This document shows, in pieces, positions 8,716-17,994 of a stretch of DNA of 64,000 bases. The stretch comes from Moraxella sp. (GTDB lineage Bacteria > Pseudomonadota > Gammaproteobacteria > Pseudomonadales > Moraxellaceae), in assembly GCA_030525825.1 (NCBI GenBank), contig JAUNDZ010000005.1:31260-95259 (forward strand). The letters run 5' to 3'. Under the pieces are notes generated by a model. It was not told where the DNA came from and searched no databases. It saw nothing but the letters and a program-made list of their open reading frames with translations. Position 1 is the first letter of the stretch. Each line of letters begins with the position of its first letter. The position numbers were made by a program, and so were the translations under genes.

Positions 8716-9573
8716 CTATTGTAAGACCTGCCACATTGCCAGAGCCTGACGCATTTTGGCGACATTATGCACACGCACGATGCTTGCCCCTTGCTCAATG
8801 GCAAGCAGGTGGGCGGTCGTGCCGATGATGTCTCGCTCGGTGGGGTGATGACCGTGCAGCTGCTTAAACTGATTTAAAATCTCACCCAAAAACCGCTTAC
8901 GAGACACCCCAAAGAGCATGGGTAGATTAAAATGCGTAATAATGTCGCCGAGCTGCTTCATCAAGGCGATGTGGTGTTCGTAGTTTTTGGCAAAGCCCAT
9001 GCCGACATCGATGATGATGTTGTCTCGTTGAACCCCTGCATTTATGGCGTTGATGATGTCTGTGCTAAGCTCGCTCATCACTTCGCCCACCACATCATCA
9101 TAATGAGTTAGGTCATTCATCGTATCAGGTTCGCCTCGTGAGTGCATGATGACCACAGGGCATTCAAGGCGTGCCGCTGTCGCACCTGCCCCATCTCGTC
9201 TAAGCCCTCGCACATCGTTAATCATGTCCGCCCCTGCACCGATACCCTCGCTCATGACGACAGGGTTGCTGGTATCTAAGGACAGCCAAACATCGTCGCC
9301 AAGATGCCGACGCAATGCCTGTACGATGGGAATGACCCTATCTAATTCGGTGTTGGTGTCTATTGTGGAGGCATTAGGACGGGTTGATTCGCCACCAATA
9401 TCGATGATGTCCACGCCCCAAGCCATCATTTCATTAGCATGGCGTAGGGCAGCATCCACGCTGTCAAAGCGTCCACCATCGGAGAATGAATCAGGCGTTA
9501 CATTAAGTACGCCCATGATTTGTGGGGTGGAGAGGTCTAGGGATTTTTGGCGAAAATGTAGCTGATGTTTCAT
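8716..9573 (-). CDS. folP: Dihydropteroate synthase
   Basis: A 285-residue TIM-barrel enzyme that joins p-aminobenzoate to 6-hydroxymethyl-dihydropterin diphosphate in folate synthesis; the sulfonamide target. Signatures: IMGVLNVTPDSFSDGGRF (pterin loop), DIGGESTRPNA, MHSRGEP and FGVSRKRF. Start placed at Met (9573), just before the LHFRQK stretch, because the longer frame adds 17 residues not expected for the family. It is divergent from hflX with 78 bp between start codons. It usually sits next to ftsH or glmM; here it stands alone. Confidence 0.94.
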   Translation of the reverse strand: MKHQLHFRQKSLDLSTPQIMGVLNVTPDSFSDGGRFDSVDAALRHANEMMAWGVDIIDIGGESTRPNASTIDTNTELDRVIPIVQALRRHLGDDVWLSLDTSNPVVMSEGIGAGADMINDVRGLRRDGAGATAARLECPVVIMHSRGEPDTMNDLTHYDDVVGEVMSELSTDIINAINAGVQRDNIIIDVGMGFAKNYEHHIALMKQLGDIITHFNLPMLFGVSRKRFLGEILNQFKQLHGHHPTERDIIGTTAHLLAIEQGASIVRVHNVAKMRQALAMWQVLQ

Positions 9574-9651
9574 AATGAATGGATAAAGAATGCTTGGAAC
9601 TTGAAATTTGTCATAATACCACAATTTATATCAAGTGATTTTATAATTTTG

Positions 9652-11076
9652 ATGATTTCAAAAAAAGGAATATCTTTGCAATATTTTGAGCGACATGAAG
9701 GCGGTGAAAACGCCATTTTGGTGCATCTTGACATTCGTGAGATGATAGACCCTGATGACTTAGAAGAGTTTCGCTTGCTGGTGCATTCAGCAGGGGCGAA
9801 TGAGCTTGCCACCATCACAGGCACAAGGAATAAGCCACACGCCAAATACTTTGTCGGTACGGGTAAAGCCGAAGAGATTGCACAGGCGGTAGAGCAACAT
9901 GGGGCGGATATTGTGATTTTTAATCATGACCTATCGCCCAGCCAAGAGCGAAATTTGGAGTCTATGGTTAAATGCCGAGTGCTGGATCGTACAGGTCTTA
10001 TCCTAGACATCTTTGCCCAGCGTGCCAGAACCTATGAAGGTAAGTTGCAAGTGGAGCTGGCTCAGCTGTCGCATCTTGCCACTCGTCTGGTGCGTGGTTG
10101 GACGCATTTGGAGCGTCAAAAGGGCGGTATCGGTCTGCGTGGACCAGGTGAGACCCAGCTTGAAACGGACAGACGACTGCTCCAAATCCGAGTAAATCAG
10201 CTCAAAGCCAAGCTCGATAAAGTCAAGCAAACTCGCCACCAAGGGCGAGCCAAACGCCAAAAATCCGACACTCCCACCATCTCGCTCGTTGGCTATACCA
10301 ACGCTGGCAAATCCACACTCTTTAACCGCCTTGCCGATGATAACATCTACGCCGCTGACCAGCTTTTTGCCACGCTAGACCCCACTTTACGCCGTGTCAA
10401 ATGGGCAGGCGTGGGCAATGTCATTCTTGCTGATACGGTTGGCTTTGTGCGTCATCTGCCACATGAGCTGGTGGAGAGTTTTCATGCCACGCTTGAAGAG
10501 ACTTTGCAAGCTGACCTGCTGCTTCATGTCATCGATAGCAGCAGCCCTGACATGCACGAGCAGATTGATGCGGTCAATGGCGTCCTTGATGAAATTGGAG
10601 CGACCGCCCCTGTGCTACTGGTGCATAACAAAATCGACCGCACCGATGAAGAACCCATCATTCACTATAAAGAAGCGGGCGTACCAAGCCGTGTCTATGT
10701 CTCGGCTCGTGAAAACATTGGCATGGATAAGCTCATGCAGGCAGTACAAGAGCTATTGGTCGGTGGTCTGTCTGAGTTTAACCTAACTTTGCCATACAAT
10801 GCAGGGCAATTTAAAAACGCCTTGCATGAGCTTGGGGTCATCACGCACAGCGAGTTTGATGATACAGGACATGAGATTGTCAGTATCAACCTTGCCAAAG
10901 ACAAATTAAAAGAGCTGCTTGGCAGATACCACCTTGACCCCTTTGATGTACTGCCACCGCATCAGGCGAATGAGTTTTTGCCAGAGCTTGAAGAGTTTGA
11001 AAAGGTGCAAATAAAAGATGTGAATCATAAAGCAAGTGATGAAAAAGATGATGAACTGGACCCGTTTTGTTGGTAG
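9652..11076 (+). CDS. hflX: Ribosome-associated GTPase HflX
   Basis: A 474-residue GTPase that binds 50S/70S ribosomes and splits stalled ribosomes under stress. The N-terminal HflX domain (FVGTGKAEEI, then RTGLILDIFAQRA) is followed by a glycine-rich helical linker (GLRGPGETQLETDRR) and a G domain with G1 GYTNAGKST, G3 DTVGF and G4 HNKID. Start chosen at 9652; the frame is open upstream but those residues are not family-like. The usual hfq-hflX-hflKC context is absent. The C-terminal tail is acidic. It ends before a strong terminator. Confidence 0.95.
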   Translation: MISKKGISLQYFERHEGGENAILVHLDIREMIDPDDLEEFRLLVHSAGANELATITGTRNKPHAKYFVGTGKAEEIAQAVEQHGADIVIFNHDLSPSQERNLESMVKCRVLDRTGLILDIFAQRARTYEGKLQVELAQLSHLATRLVRGWTHLERQKGGIGLRGPGETQLETDRRLLQIRVNQLKAKLDKVKQTRHQGRAKRQKSDTPTISLVGYTNAGKSTLFNRLADDNIYAADQLFATLDPTLRRVKWAGVGNVILADTVGFVRHLPHELVESFHATLEETLQADLLLHVIDSSSPDMHEQIDAVNGVLDEIGATAPVLLVHNKIDRTDEEPIIHYKEAGVPSRVYVSARENIGMDKLMQAVQELLVGGLSEFNLTLPYNAGQFKNALHELGVITHSEFDDTGHEIVSINLAKDKLKELLGRYHLDPFDVLPPHQANEFLPELEEFEKVQIKDVNHKASDEKDDELDPFCW

Positions 11077-11091
11077 GGTCTGATGCCAATG

Positions 11092-11128
11092 ATGTTCGCT
11101 ATTTTATGAAAAAATAGCGAACATTTTT
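11092..11128. terminator. Strong terminator after hflX
   Basis: ATGTTCGCTATTTT pairs with AAAATAGCGAACAT around a very short loop and is followed by T5. The stem is essentially perfect over 13-14 bp. Confidence 0.85.
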
Positions 11129-11208
11129 GTACAAATAAGGGGGTGTGCTTGACCGCATGAATGGTTAATGATTTAATAAAAAGCTATTTGCCATCCATAA
11201 GGAAAGCC

Positions 11209-11634
11209 ATGAAATCGCCTTATTTGACCAAATCGCCTACTTTTTGGCTGGGTATGCTTGCCACCATCGCCATCGTCATCGGTATGCGTGAGCTGGCATT
11301 GGTGGTGTGTAGTACACTGGGTATGCCAAGTGCGACCAATATCGTAGGTTTGGTGTCTTTGTTTGTGATATTGTTGGCTGTGCGACTAATCAAGGGCAAA
11401 CTGCCTGCTTGGCTGTCATCATCGGCGAGCGTGCTGCTGGTGGATAGTGGTTTTGCGTTTTTGCCTGTATCGGCAGGGGCGGGGATTTTGATGTTTGGAC
11501 TGGGGGCAGATTTGCCTGCGGTATCAGCCGTCATCATCATCAGCACCGTGATACCGCTTTGGGCATTTGCCAAATTATCCGCTAAGTGGCTTTCAAAAGA
11601 TGGTGCAAACAAGCAAGGAGATAGCCATGCCTAA
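11209..11634 (+). CDS. lrgA: CidA/LrgA-family holin-like membrane protein
   Basis: Small membrane protein (141 residues) with about four hydrophobic segments. It resembles the LrgA/CidA holin-like proteins that work with LrgB/CidB in murein hydrolase control and, in several bacteria, pyruvate transport. Start chosen at 11209 because AAGGAAAG lies 3-8 bp upstream; an ATG at 11161 would add 16 polar residues. The gene overlaps the next one by 8 bp, so the two are translationally coupled. Assignment rests on size, topology and pairing with an LrgB protein. Confidence 0.75.
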   Translation: MKSPYLTKSPTFWLGMLATIAIVIGMRELALVVCSTLGMPSATNIVGLVSLFVILLAVRLIKGKLPAWLSSSASVLLVDSGFAFLPVSAGAGILMFGLGADLPAVSAVIIISTVIPLWAFAKLSAKWLSKDGANKQGDSHA

Positions 11635-12331
11635 CATCTCCATCGACAGCACGACCATCATCATCGCCTTTGTGGTAACGCTGATTGCCCATGTGGGGGC
11701 GAAATATGTGCTTCGCCATCTGAATAAATATGTGCGTGGCGTGCCGATGATTATCGTTGCCATCATCTTGACTTTGCTGATTTTGTTTGTGATTCAGCTG
11801 CCTTATAATACTTATTATGCCAACGCCAAGCCTGTCTTTGACCGCTTGCTTGGTTATAGCACTGTTTTACTCGCTGTACCGCTTGCTGGTATGGATTTTA
11901 AGGGATTGCCTGTCAAAAAACTCTCCATCATCGTCGTCATGGCAAGCCTTGTGGGGGCGATTGTGCCGATGTCGCTGGCATATCTATTTAGCTTGAATAT
12001 GGAGACGATTTTGGCGTTCGCTACTCGCTCGGTTACCACACCTGTGGGGCTGTCGGTCGCCCAAATCATCGATGCACCGCTGGTGATGGCGAACCTTATC
12101 ATCATCGTCTCTGGCATCTTGGGGGCGGGTGTGTGTCGCATTCTATTTAGAAGCATCACAGATGACAGAGCAAAGGGTTTGGCATTGGGTTTGGTGGCTC
12201 ATGCCATTGGTACAGTAGAGGCATGGACCATCAGTCCCACCGCAGGGCGATATGCTGCCTTTGGACTGGCGATTAACGGACTGGTTACAGCGGTGTGGCT
12301 GCCTGTGGCGATTGTATGGCTGCTTGGCTAA
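11627..12331 (+). CDS. lrgB: LrgB/CidB-family membrane protein
   Basis: A 234-residue polytopic protein of the LrgB family. Signatures are YNTYYANAKPVFDRLLGYSTVLLAVPL near residue 60-85, the RSVTTPVGLSVAQ motif, and the C-terminal AHAIGTVEAW motif, all well conserved in the family. It acts with LrgA in the inner membrane. Start at 11627 is inside the 3' end of lrgA and is preceded by AAGGAGA, a strong ribosome-binding site. No LytSR-type two-component system is adjacent, so its regulation is not visible here. Confidence 0.88.
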   Translation: MPNISIDSTTIIIAFVVTLIAHVGAKYVLRHLNKYVRGVPMIIVAIILTLLILFVIQLPYNTYYANAKPVFDRLLGYSTVLLAVPLAGMDFKGLPVKKLSIIVVMASLVGAIVPMSLAYLFSLNMETILAFATRSVTTPVGLSVAQIIDAPLVMANLIIIVSGILGAGVCRILFRSITDDRAKGLALGLVAHAIGTVEAWTISPTAGRYAAFGLAINGLVTAVWLPVAIVWLLG

Positions 12332-12333
12332 TC

Positions 12334-12366
12334 AAAAAAAGCACCTAAATCAGGTGCTTTTTTTTT
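12334..12366. terminator. Bidirectional terminator between lrgB and nnr
   Basis: AAAAAAAGCACCT / AGGTGCTTTTTTTT with a 5-base loop lies between convergent genes. Both strands end in T runs. Confidence 0.9.
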
Positions 12367-12414
12367 GGATAAATGCCATAACGCATTTGATAAGCCAACA
12401 ACCAAAAACAGCCG

Positions 12415-13872
12415 TCAATTCACTGCCATCTTAATGGCGTCCATCATCTGATGGGCTGTCAATCCACGCTCGCCACGACAAGCCAGCAAATCACCTGCAT
12501 GAGCATGTAGGGCGACCACCATCATAGGATTGATGTCATCAAACTGAGCAAGCAGACCTGCTAACATACCACTTAGCACATCGCCCATGCCTGCTGTTGC
12601 CATGCCTGCATTACCTAGCGTGCAGATGGATAATGTGTCATTGGCAAGCACGAGCGTATTCGCCCCTTTTAATACCCAGCTGCCACCATATCTATGGTGT
12701 AGCTGACGAATGGCGGTAAATCTATTCTCTTCAATCTGCTCGGCAGGCACGCCCAAAAGTCTGCCAGCTTCGGCACTATGGGGCGTGAGTAGCCAAGCTG
12801 ATGGCAGTTTGTCTGTCAATGAATGATTTGCCAAATGCCATAGAGCGTCGGCATCGAGTATGACCGCCTTATCAGCCATGTCATGCAGCAGTCTGGCAAA
12901 AATCCGCTCAAAACTCACTTTTGACCACGCATCACGCCCAAGCCCCATACCAAAGCAGACAGTCGTCATCTGTGGCAGCTTGTCCAGCTCGGCATCGTCG
13001 TTGATGTCGCCTAGTATCAGATTGGGCGAGCGAGACAGTATTGCTGTATGATGAGCAGGGTGGGTCATGACCGTTACTCGCCCAGCACCAGCTGCCATCG
13101 CTGCCTCGCCTGCCAAGATGACCGCACCGCCCATCGTGGCATGACCACCGATGACCATCACCGAGCCAAAATCGCCCTTATGAGCATTGGTATCTTTTTT
13201 TGGGAGTGTTGGCGGTGTGCTGATGACGGTAGCGATGGGCGATGTCTGCTCATAGGGTGGTATGAGTGGCAAGAGTGTGATTTGTCCTGATACGGATTTT
13301 CCGACCGCTCCATATAACCCACACTTTAAGCCAATCAAGCACAAAGTATGGTCAGCCTTGATACACACAGGCAAAGCGACCCCTGTGTCAGCATGCAGTC
13401 CGCTGGGTATGTCGATGGCGATTTTTAAACCTTGCTGCTGATTGAATTGATGAATGATACGCTGATAATCATCATTTAACACTCTATCTAGCCCAATGCC
13501 AAACAATGCGTCAATCTGTATATCAGCGACAGGTATGCCTGTACTGATGTCGGTAATGAGCCTGTCTGTACCCATAAAGCCACAGTCCATCAAGGCACGC
13601 TTGGCGTCTAGGCTTGTGGGCGGATTGGGTAGGATAATGTGTACTTGATGCCCAGCTTGGTGCAGATACTGGGCGATGAGTAGACCATCGCCGCCATTAT
13701 TACCCACACCGCACCACACATTGATCGATGAGTAAGGTTGTATGAGAGCATGAATGTGGTGGCTCATCAGTAGAGCGGCTTGCTGTATCAGCCCATACGA
13801 TGAGTTGCCATCGGCGAACCATCGCTGTTCCCATTGATAGATGGTGTGTGCGGTGTAGGCGACTTGTTGCAT
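12415..13872 (-). CDS. nnr: Bifunctional NAD(P)HX epimerase / ADP-dependent dehydratase
   Basis: A 485-residue metabolite-repair enzyme that restores damaged hydrated NAD(P)H. The N-terminal YjeF_N epimerase domain (to about residue 210) has GVGNNGGDGL and DALFGIGL. The C-terminal ribokinase-like dehydratase has KGDFGSVMVIGG, LTPHSAEAGRLL, WVLKGANT and NAGMATAGMGDVLSG. The start was set at Met 13872, which gives MQQVAYTAHTIYQ; the frame is open further upstream into miaE. It lies 16 bp after miaE and is probably cotranscribed with it. In E. coli the homologue (nnr/yjeF) neighbours tsaE. Confidence 0.94.
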   Translation of the reverse strand: MQQVAYTAHTIYQWEQRWFADGNSSYGLIQQAALLMSHHIHALIQPYSSINVWCGVGNNGGDGLLIAQYLHQAGHQVHIILPNPPTSLDAKRALMDCGFMGTDRLITDISTGIPVADIQIDALFGIGLDRVLNDDYQRIIHQFNQQQGLKIAIDIPSGLHADTGVALPVCIKADHTLCLIGLKCGLYGAVGKSVSGQITLLPLIPPYEQTSPIATVISTPPTLPKKDTNAHKGDFGSVMVIGGHATMGGAVILAGEAAMAAGAGRVTVMTHPAHHTAILSRSPNLILGDINDDAELDKLPQMTTVCFGMGLGRDAWSKVSFERIFARLLHDMADKAVILDADALWHLANHSLTDKLPSAWLLTPHSAEAGRLLGVPAEQIEENRFTAIRQLHHRYGGSWVLKGANTLVLANDTLSICTLGNAGMATAGMGDVLSGMLAGLLAQFDDINPMMVVALHAHAGDLLACRGERGLTAHQMMDAIKMAVN

Positions 13873-13888
13873 TTGATGTCCTTGTTGC

Positions 13889-14572
13889 TTATACCCAATC
13901 AGGCACACCGCTATGAAAGCGAAGTTCGCTATCAGGGCTGTCAATAAGCTCGGCTTCTACTTCACGAAAGAACGCCACTCGCTCGCTAATGTCTTCGTCT
14001 GTAATTGACTGAGCCAGTCGGATATAATCTTCGTAATGACGGCTTTCTGACTTTAATAGATATTTATAGTAGCGAGCCAATTTCTCATCATCAATGACAT
14101 CCGCCAGTGCCGAGAACCGCTCGCACGAACGAGCTTCGATGAATGCTCCGATGATGAGTACATCAACCATCGCCGCAGGTTCATAGGTGCGTTTGTGTTT
14201 GAGCAGTCCTTTGGCATAGCGACCTGCTGGCAGGTGCGACCATGCGATGCCCCGCTCTTTCATCAGGGTGATAACCTGTTCATAATGTAGCATCTCTTCA
14301 CGCACCAGCTGGGCAAGGCTTTCTTGTAATTCACGATGAAACTCATAACGAAAGATGAGATTCATGGCTGTGCCTGCTGCTTTTTTCTCACAGTTGGCAT
14401 GGTCTTGCATGAGTAGGGGGAGGTTGTCTTTGGCGACATAAAGCCACTTATCAGAAGTGCGAGCACCCAAAAAATCATGAATATGACTGATGTCAGTGGT
14501 TGCTTTGGCACGAGTGGTAATATTGGCTAGGTCGTCTTCAGGAGCGATGGTGGCGGTTGGGTCTAGGTGCAT
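13889..14572 (-). CDS. miaE: tRNA-(ms2io6A)-hydroxylase
   Basis: A 227-residue ferritin-like di-iron monooxygenase that hydroxylates the isopentenyl chain of ms2i6A37 in tRNAs reading U-starting codons. Two di-iron EXXH-type motifs are visible: EEMLHYEQV and ESRHYEDYI, with further Glu residues in NLIFRYEFHRE and FIEARSCERF. Length and helical pattern match MiaE of Pseudomonas and Salmonella. It heads a two-gene unit with nnr. The enzyme requires oxygen and iron. Confidence 0.93.
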   Translation of the reverse strand: MHLDPTATIAPEDDLANITTRAKATTDISHIHDFLGARTSDKWLYVAKDNLPLLMQDHANCEKKAAGTAMNLIFRYEFHRELQESLAQLVREEMLHYEQVITLMKERGIAWSHLPAGRYAKGLLKHKRTYEPAAMVDVLIIGAFIEARSCERFSALADVIDDEKLARYYKYLLKSESRHYEDYIRLAQSITDEDISERVAFFREVEAELIDSPDSELRFHSGVPDWV

Positions 14573-14981
14573 GACTCTCTTCTTTTAAGTAAGATGAATA
14601 AAAAAACAATCGGTATTTTGGCTGTATTATAATGATAAAAACAAGCAGCATTACCATGATTATGAGTGTATCAAAAATACCAATCAATCAAAAAGCACAA
14701 CTGTAAACATTTGTTTGGTTTATGTAAAAATTGGCTGATACTGGCTTAATAATGTTACTGTACAGAGATTATTTTAACATATTTTTTGATAAAAATTGGG
14801 CGGTAATTTGCTTAAAAATTAAACAAATAATCAGAAAACACCTGTTTCCTTTGAGTTTAAAATAAGAATTTATCTTATTATTAACAAAAAAGACGACGAT
14901 AAGAATATAATATAACTCATTGAATTTTAATGATAAATTTAAAAACCATAAAAAATTTAGCAATTTTTTTGATAAAAGGTG

Positions 14982-15009
14982 TTGCAAAATATGTCAAAAT
15001 TGGTATCCT
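14982..15009 (+). promoter_or_regulatory. Sigma-70-like promoter of the porin gene
   Basis: TTGCAA (14982-14987), 16-bp spacer, TATCCT (15004-15009), preceded by a very AT-rich tract resembling an UP element. It predicts a leader of about 170 nt before the porin ATG. Confidence 0.45.
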
Positions 15010-15095
15010 ATTTACCGAAGCATCAATTTGGCAAAATTCTTATGCTGACCTAACAGCAAAATGAACTTGTTGATGATACTTCTTAAAGTAACCTC

Positions 15096-15160
15096 GTAGA
15101 ATGAGTCTTTATAATTTTATGATGATTCATTCTACATTGGGCGCAGCTTTAGCGACCCAA
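15096..15160 (+). promoter_or_regulatory. Two consecutive hairpins in the porin 5' leader
   Basis: Hairpin 1: 15096-15107 pairs with 15124-15135 (12 bp with one G-U, 16-nt loop). Hairpin 2: TTGGG (15137-15141) pairs with CCCAA (15156-15160), with an inner CGC/GCG. They end 27 nt before the porin start codon. A role in mRNA stability or translational control is inferred. Confidence 0.5.
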
Positions 15161-15187
15161 CTAAAAAATGTAAATGTGGAGAAACCC

Positions 15188-16198
15188 ATGAAAAAACTAC
15201 TTTTAGCATCAGCCGTCGCTGCTCTATCTATCACAGCTGCACAAGCTGCCCCACAAGTTTATGGTAAAGCGTACCTAACTCTTGATATTGCTGATGGCGA
15301 TGACAACAGTGCATACAAAGATTCTCGCACTCAACTAAACTCTAACGCTTCTCGTATCGGTCTTAAAGGTTCTGAAGCCCTAACTCAAAACACCGACCTT
15401 ATTTATCAACTGGAATACCGTGTAGACATCGATTCTAACGCTGCTCGTAATTGGGAAAGTCGTGATACTTATCTAGGTCTTGCTAACAAGCAATATGGTA
15501 CTTTGGTTGCTGGTCGTCTAACTGCGATTGATGACTATGTTAACTACGCCAATGTAACTACTGGTGGTGTTGTTGGTGGCGATAAAGTGCTAGCATCTTT
15601 CGATGCACCTCGTGCAAACAACGCATTTGCTTACTTCTCACCAGAGCGTAACGGTCTGCAATTCATGGGTATGTATGTACTAGATGAAGACAAGACTGAT
15701 GTAAGTAAAACTCTTTCTAATGCTGGTGGTGCAGCAGCACGCCAAGCAAATGACAGTCTAGGTCGTGATGCCTTTGGTGTTGGTGCAAAATATGAGCCAG
15801 CCAACGCTCCTTATAAAGTAGGTGCTACCTATATCCAAGCTGGCGATGCTGTTAAGGCAGCTCGTGTGAGTGGTTCTTATGCGGTAAGCCCAGCTCTAAC
15901 TGCCGGTGCTCTATATCAGCACACCGATTACAACACTAACAACAATGAAAATGCTGTAACTCTATCTGCCAACTATAAAGTAGCTAACACTCCTTGGACT
16001 ACTTATGGTCAGCTAGATTTCGTTGACAATCTAGGTGGTGTTAATAATTCAGAAGCACAGCGTATCGCAGTTGGCGGTAAATACGCATTCAACAAGGCTA
16101 CCACTGGTCACATCTATGGTGCGTTCTTGCAGCGTGAAGTTGCAGGCGTAGATGCTGATGCCTACGGTATCGGTGGTGGTATCGAATACAAGTTCTAA
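15188..16198 (+). CDS. Outer-membrane porin, Gram-negative porin family
   Basis: A 336-residue outer-membrane protein. The start at 15188 follows GGAGAAACCC and yields a Sec signal peptide of 19-20 residues ending in AQAAPQ. The mature part has the classic porin N-terminus (VYGKAYLTLDIADG), the LNSNASRIGLKGSE motif, alternating beta strands and a C-terminal Phe (GGIEYKF) as recognised by the Bam complex. It likely forms a 16-strand trimeric pore. Codon use is strongly biased toward abundant tRNAs, which suggests a highly expressed protein. Similarity to the M35-type porin of Moraxella is possible but unproven here. Confidence 0.88.
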   Translation: MKKLLLASAVAALSITAAQAAPQVYGKAYLTLDIADGDDNSAYKDSRTQLNSNASRIGLKGSEALTQNTDLIYQLEYRVDIDSNAARNWESRDTYLGLANKQYGTLVAGRLTAIDDYVNYANVTTGGVVGGDKVLASFDAPRANNAFAYFSPERNGLQFMGMYVLDEDKTDVSKTLSNAGGAAARQANDSLGRDAFGVGAKYEPANAPYKVGATYIQAGDAVKAARVSGSYAVSPALTAGALYQHTDYNTNNNENAVTLSANYKVANTPWTTYGQLDFVDNLGGVNNSEAQRIAVGGKYAFNKATTGHIYGAFLQREVAGVDADAYGIGGGIEYKF

Positions 16199-16220
16199 TT
16201 TTGATTTAGAATATGTATCA

Positions 16221-16250
16221 AAAAGCTCACTCGACAGGGTGGGCTTTTTT
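16221..16250 (+). terminator. Terminator of the porin gene
   Basis: AAAGCTCAC pairs, with wobbles, with GTGGGCTTT and is followed by T6. Confidence 0.8.
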
Positions 16251-16335
16251 GTGTTTTTGGATGGGTATATTTGATGTTAATAATAATTGATAATATAAAT
16301 GATAATTTATTAACCGCAAGGGGATAAAATAGGCG

Positions 16336-16341
16336 TATAAT
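16336..16341 (+). promoter_or_regulatory. -10 element upstream of cydA
   Basis: A perfect TATAAT 47 bp before the cydA ATG in an AT-rich region. No good -35 box is seen, which would fit an activator-dependent promoter. TTGAT half-sites occur just upstream but I could not find a full FNR box. Confidence 0.4.
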
Positions 16342-16387
16342 GTATCTTGTGCAAGTATTTTTTTACAAAATCCTATAGGGGTAGTTT

Positions 16388-17992
16388 ATGATTACCGAAT
16401 CTTTGGTGGAGATTTCTCGGCTACAGTTTGCTGTAACTGCTTTATTTCACTTCTTATTTATCCCTTTGACGCTTGGTATGACTTGGCTTTTGGTCATCAT
16501 GGAAGCAGTCTATGTCATCACAGGCAAAGAGATTTGGCGAGACATGACGAAATTTTGGGGTAAGTTGTTTGGCATTAACTTTGCCTTGGGCGTTACCACA
16601 GGCATTACGATGGAGTTTCAGTTCGGTACGAACTGGGCGTATTATTCACACTATGTCGGTGATGTATTTGGTGCACCGCTTGCCATTGAAGGGTTGATGG
16701 CGTTTTTCTTGGAATCTACGATGGTGGGGCTGTTTTTCTTTGGCTGGAATCGCATGAGCCGTGTGCAGCATCTCATCACGACCATCATGATGGCACTGGG
16801 GACAAACTTGTCCGCCTTGTGGATTTTGGTGGCGAACGGCTGGATGCAAAACCCTGTCGGAGCGGAGTTTAACTACCAGACCATGCGAATGGAAATGGTG
16901 GGTTTTGCCCAAATCTTGCTCAATCCTGATGCTCAAAATAAATTTGTCCATACGGTGTCGGCAGGCTATGTGGTTGGGTCGGTGTTTGTGCTGGCGGTGT
17001 CGGCGTTTTATCTGCTCAAAAAACGAGATGTTGAATTTGCCAAACGCAGCTTTCATGTGGCGGCGGCTTTTGGCTTTGCGTCGATTTGCAGTACCATCGT
17101 GCTTGGCGATGAGTCTGGGTATTCCATTGGACTGGCTCAGCAGACCAAGCTAGCCACGATGGAAGCGATGTGGGAGACCGAGCCTGCCCCTGCCAGTTTT
17201 AATCTGATTGCCAGCATCAACGAAGCTGAGCAAAAAAACGACTGGGCGGTACACATCCCCTATGCGATGGGCATCATCGGTACTCGTTCGCTGGATAAGC
17301 AGATTTTGGGCATTCATGACATCAAAATCATCAACGAAGAACGCATCAAAAACGGCATCATCGCTGTCAGCTCGCTTGATACGATGCGTGCTGACATGAG
17401 TGCAGGGCGAGCTACCGATGAACAAGTGCTTGAAAACTTTGAAAAAAACAAAAACGACTTAGGCTTTGGACTGCTGCTCAAAAAGTACACCGATGATGTA
17501 ACCCAAGCAACGCCAGAGATGATTAAGCAGGCGACCGATGACACCATTCCAAGAGTCGTGCCGATGTTTTGGTCGTTTCGTGTGATGGTGGGGCTTGGTT
17601 TTTTGATGCTGATATTATTTAGTCTAAGCCTGTTTTATACCATTAAAGGTACTTTTATGCAAAAGCCGTGGTTATTAAAATTCGCTGTGGTCATGCTGCC
17701 TGCCCCTTGGATTGCTGCCGAAGCAGGCTGGATTGTGGCGGAGTACGGTCGTCAGCCGTGGACGGTTTATGGCATTTTGCCGACGCATTTGTCGGTGTCA
17801 AATATTGATGTTGCCAATGTGATTTGGTCGCTGACGGGGTTTGTGGTGTTCTATACGGTGCTGTTTATTGTGGAGATTTATCTCATGCAAAAATATGTCA
17901 GATTAGGACCTGCCAGTCTTGGTACAGGTCGCTATCATGGCGAAAAACAGAGCGTAAATATCATCAACCCTAATGAGTATCAAGGAGTATAG
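16388..17992 (+). CDS. cydA: Cytochrome bd ubiquinol oxidase subunit I
   Basis: A 534-residue inner-membrane subunit carrying hemes b558, b595 and d and the quinol site. Family marks include ALFHFLFIPLTLGM near the N-terminus with a heme-ligand His, the GTNWAYYSHYVGDVFGAPLAIEGLMAFFLEST stretch with the proton-channel Glu, and WIVAEYGRQPWTVYG near the C-terminus. Length indicates the long Q-loop E. coli-type enzyme. It gives high-affinity oxygen respiration. Starts 8 bp after TAGGGG. Cotranscribed with cydB (2-bp gap) and cydX. Confidence 0.97.
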   Translation: MITESLVEISRLQFAVTALFHFLFIPLTLGMTWLLVIMEAVYVITGKEIWRDMTKFWGKLFGINFALGVTTGITMEFQFGTNWAYYSHYVGDVFGAPLAIEGLMAFFLESTMVGLFFFGWNRMSRVQHLITTIMMALGTNLSALWILVANGWMQNPVGAEFNYQTMRMEMVGFAQILLNPDAQNKFVHTVSAGYVVGSVFVLAVSAFYLLKKRDVEFAKRSFHVAAAFGFASICSTIVLGDESGYSIGLAQQTKLATMEAMWETEPAPASFNLIASINEAEQKNDWAVHIPYAMGIIGTRSLDKQILGIHDIKIINEERIKNGIIAVSSLDTMRADMSAGRATDEQVLENFEKNKNDLGFGLLLKKYTDDVTQATPEMIKQATDDTIPRVVPMFWSFRVMVGLGFLMLILFSLSLFYTIKGTFMQKPWLLKFAVVMLPAPWIAAEAGWIVAEYGRQPWTVYGILPTHLSVSNIDVANVIWSLTGFVVFYTVLFIVEIYLMQKYVRLGPASLGTGRYHGEKQSVNIINPNEYQGV

Positions 17993-17994
17993 CC

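Larger units (their letters stand above)
14573..15187. other. 615-bp AT-rich gap holding miaE and porin regulatory DNA
   Basis: No convincing gene lies here; a 72-codon frame on the minus strand (14769-14987) is Leu/Ile/Asn-rich and looks like AT-rich chance sequence. The gap contains an AT palindrome AATAAGA-5-TCTTATT (14861-14879), a porin promoter candidate and the porin leader hairpins listed separately. Confidence 0.6.

Noticed and set aside
16285-16310. Possible FNR box upstream of cydA
   Set aside because: Only a TTGAT half-site is present; the second half does not match ATCAA.
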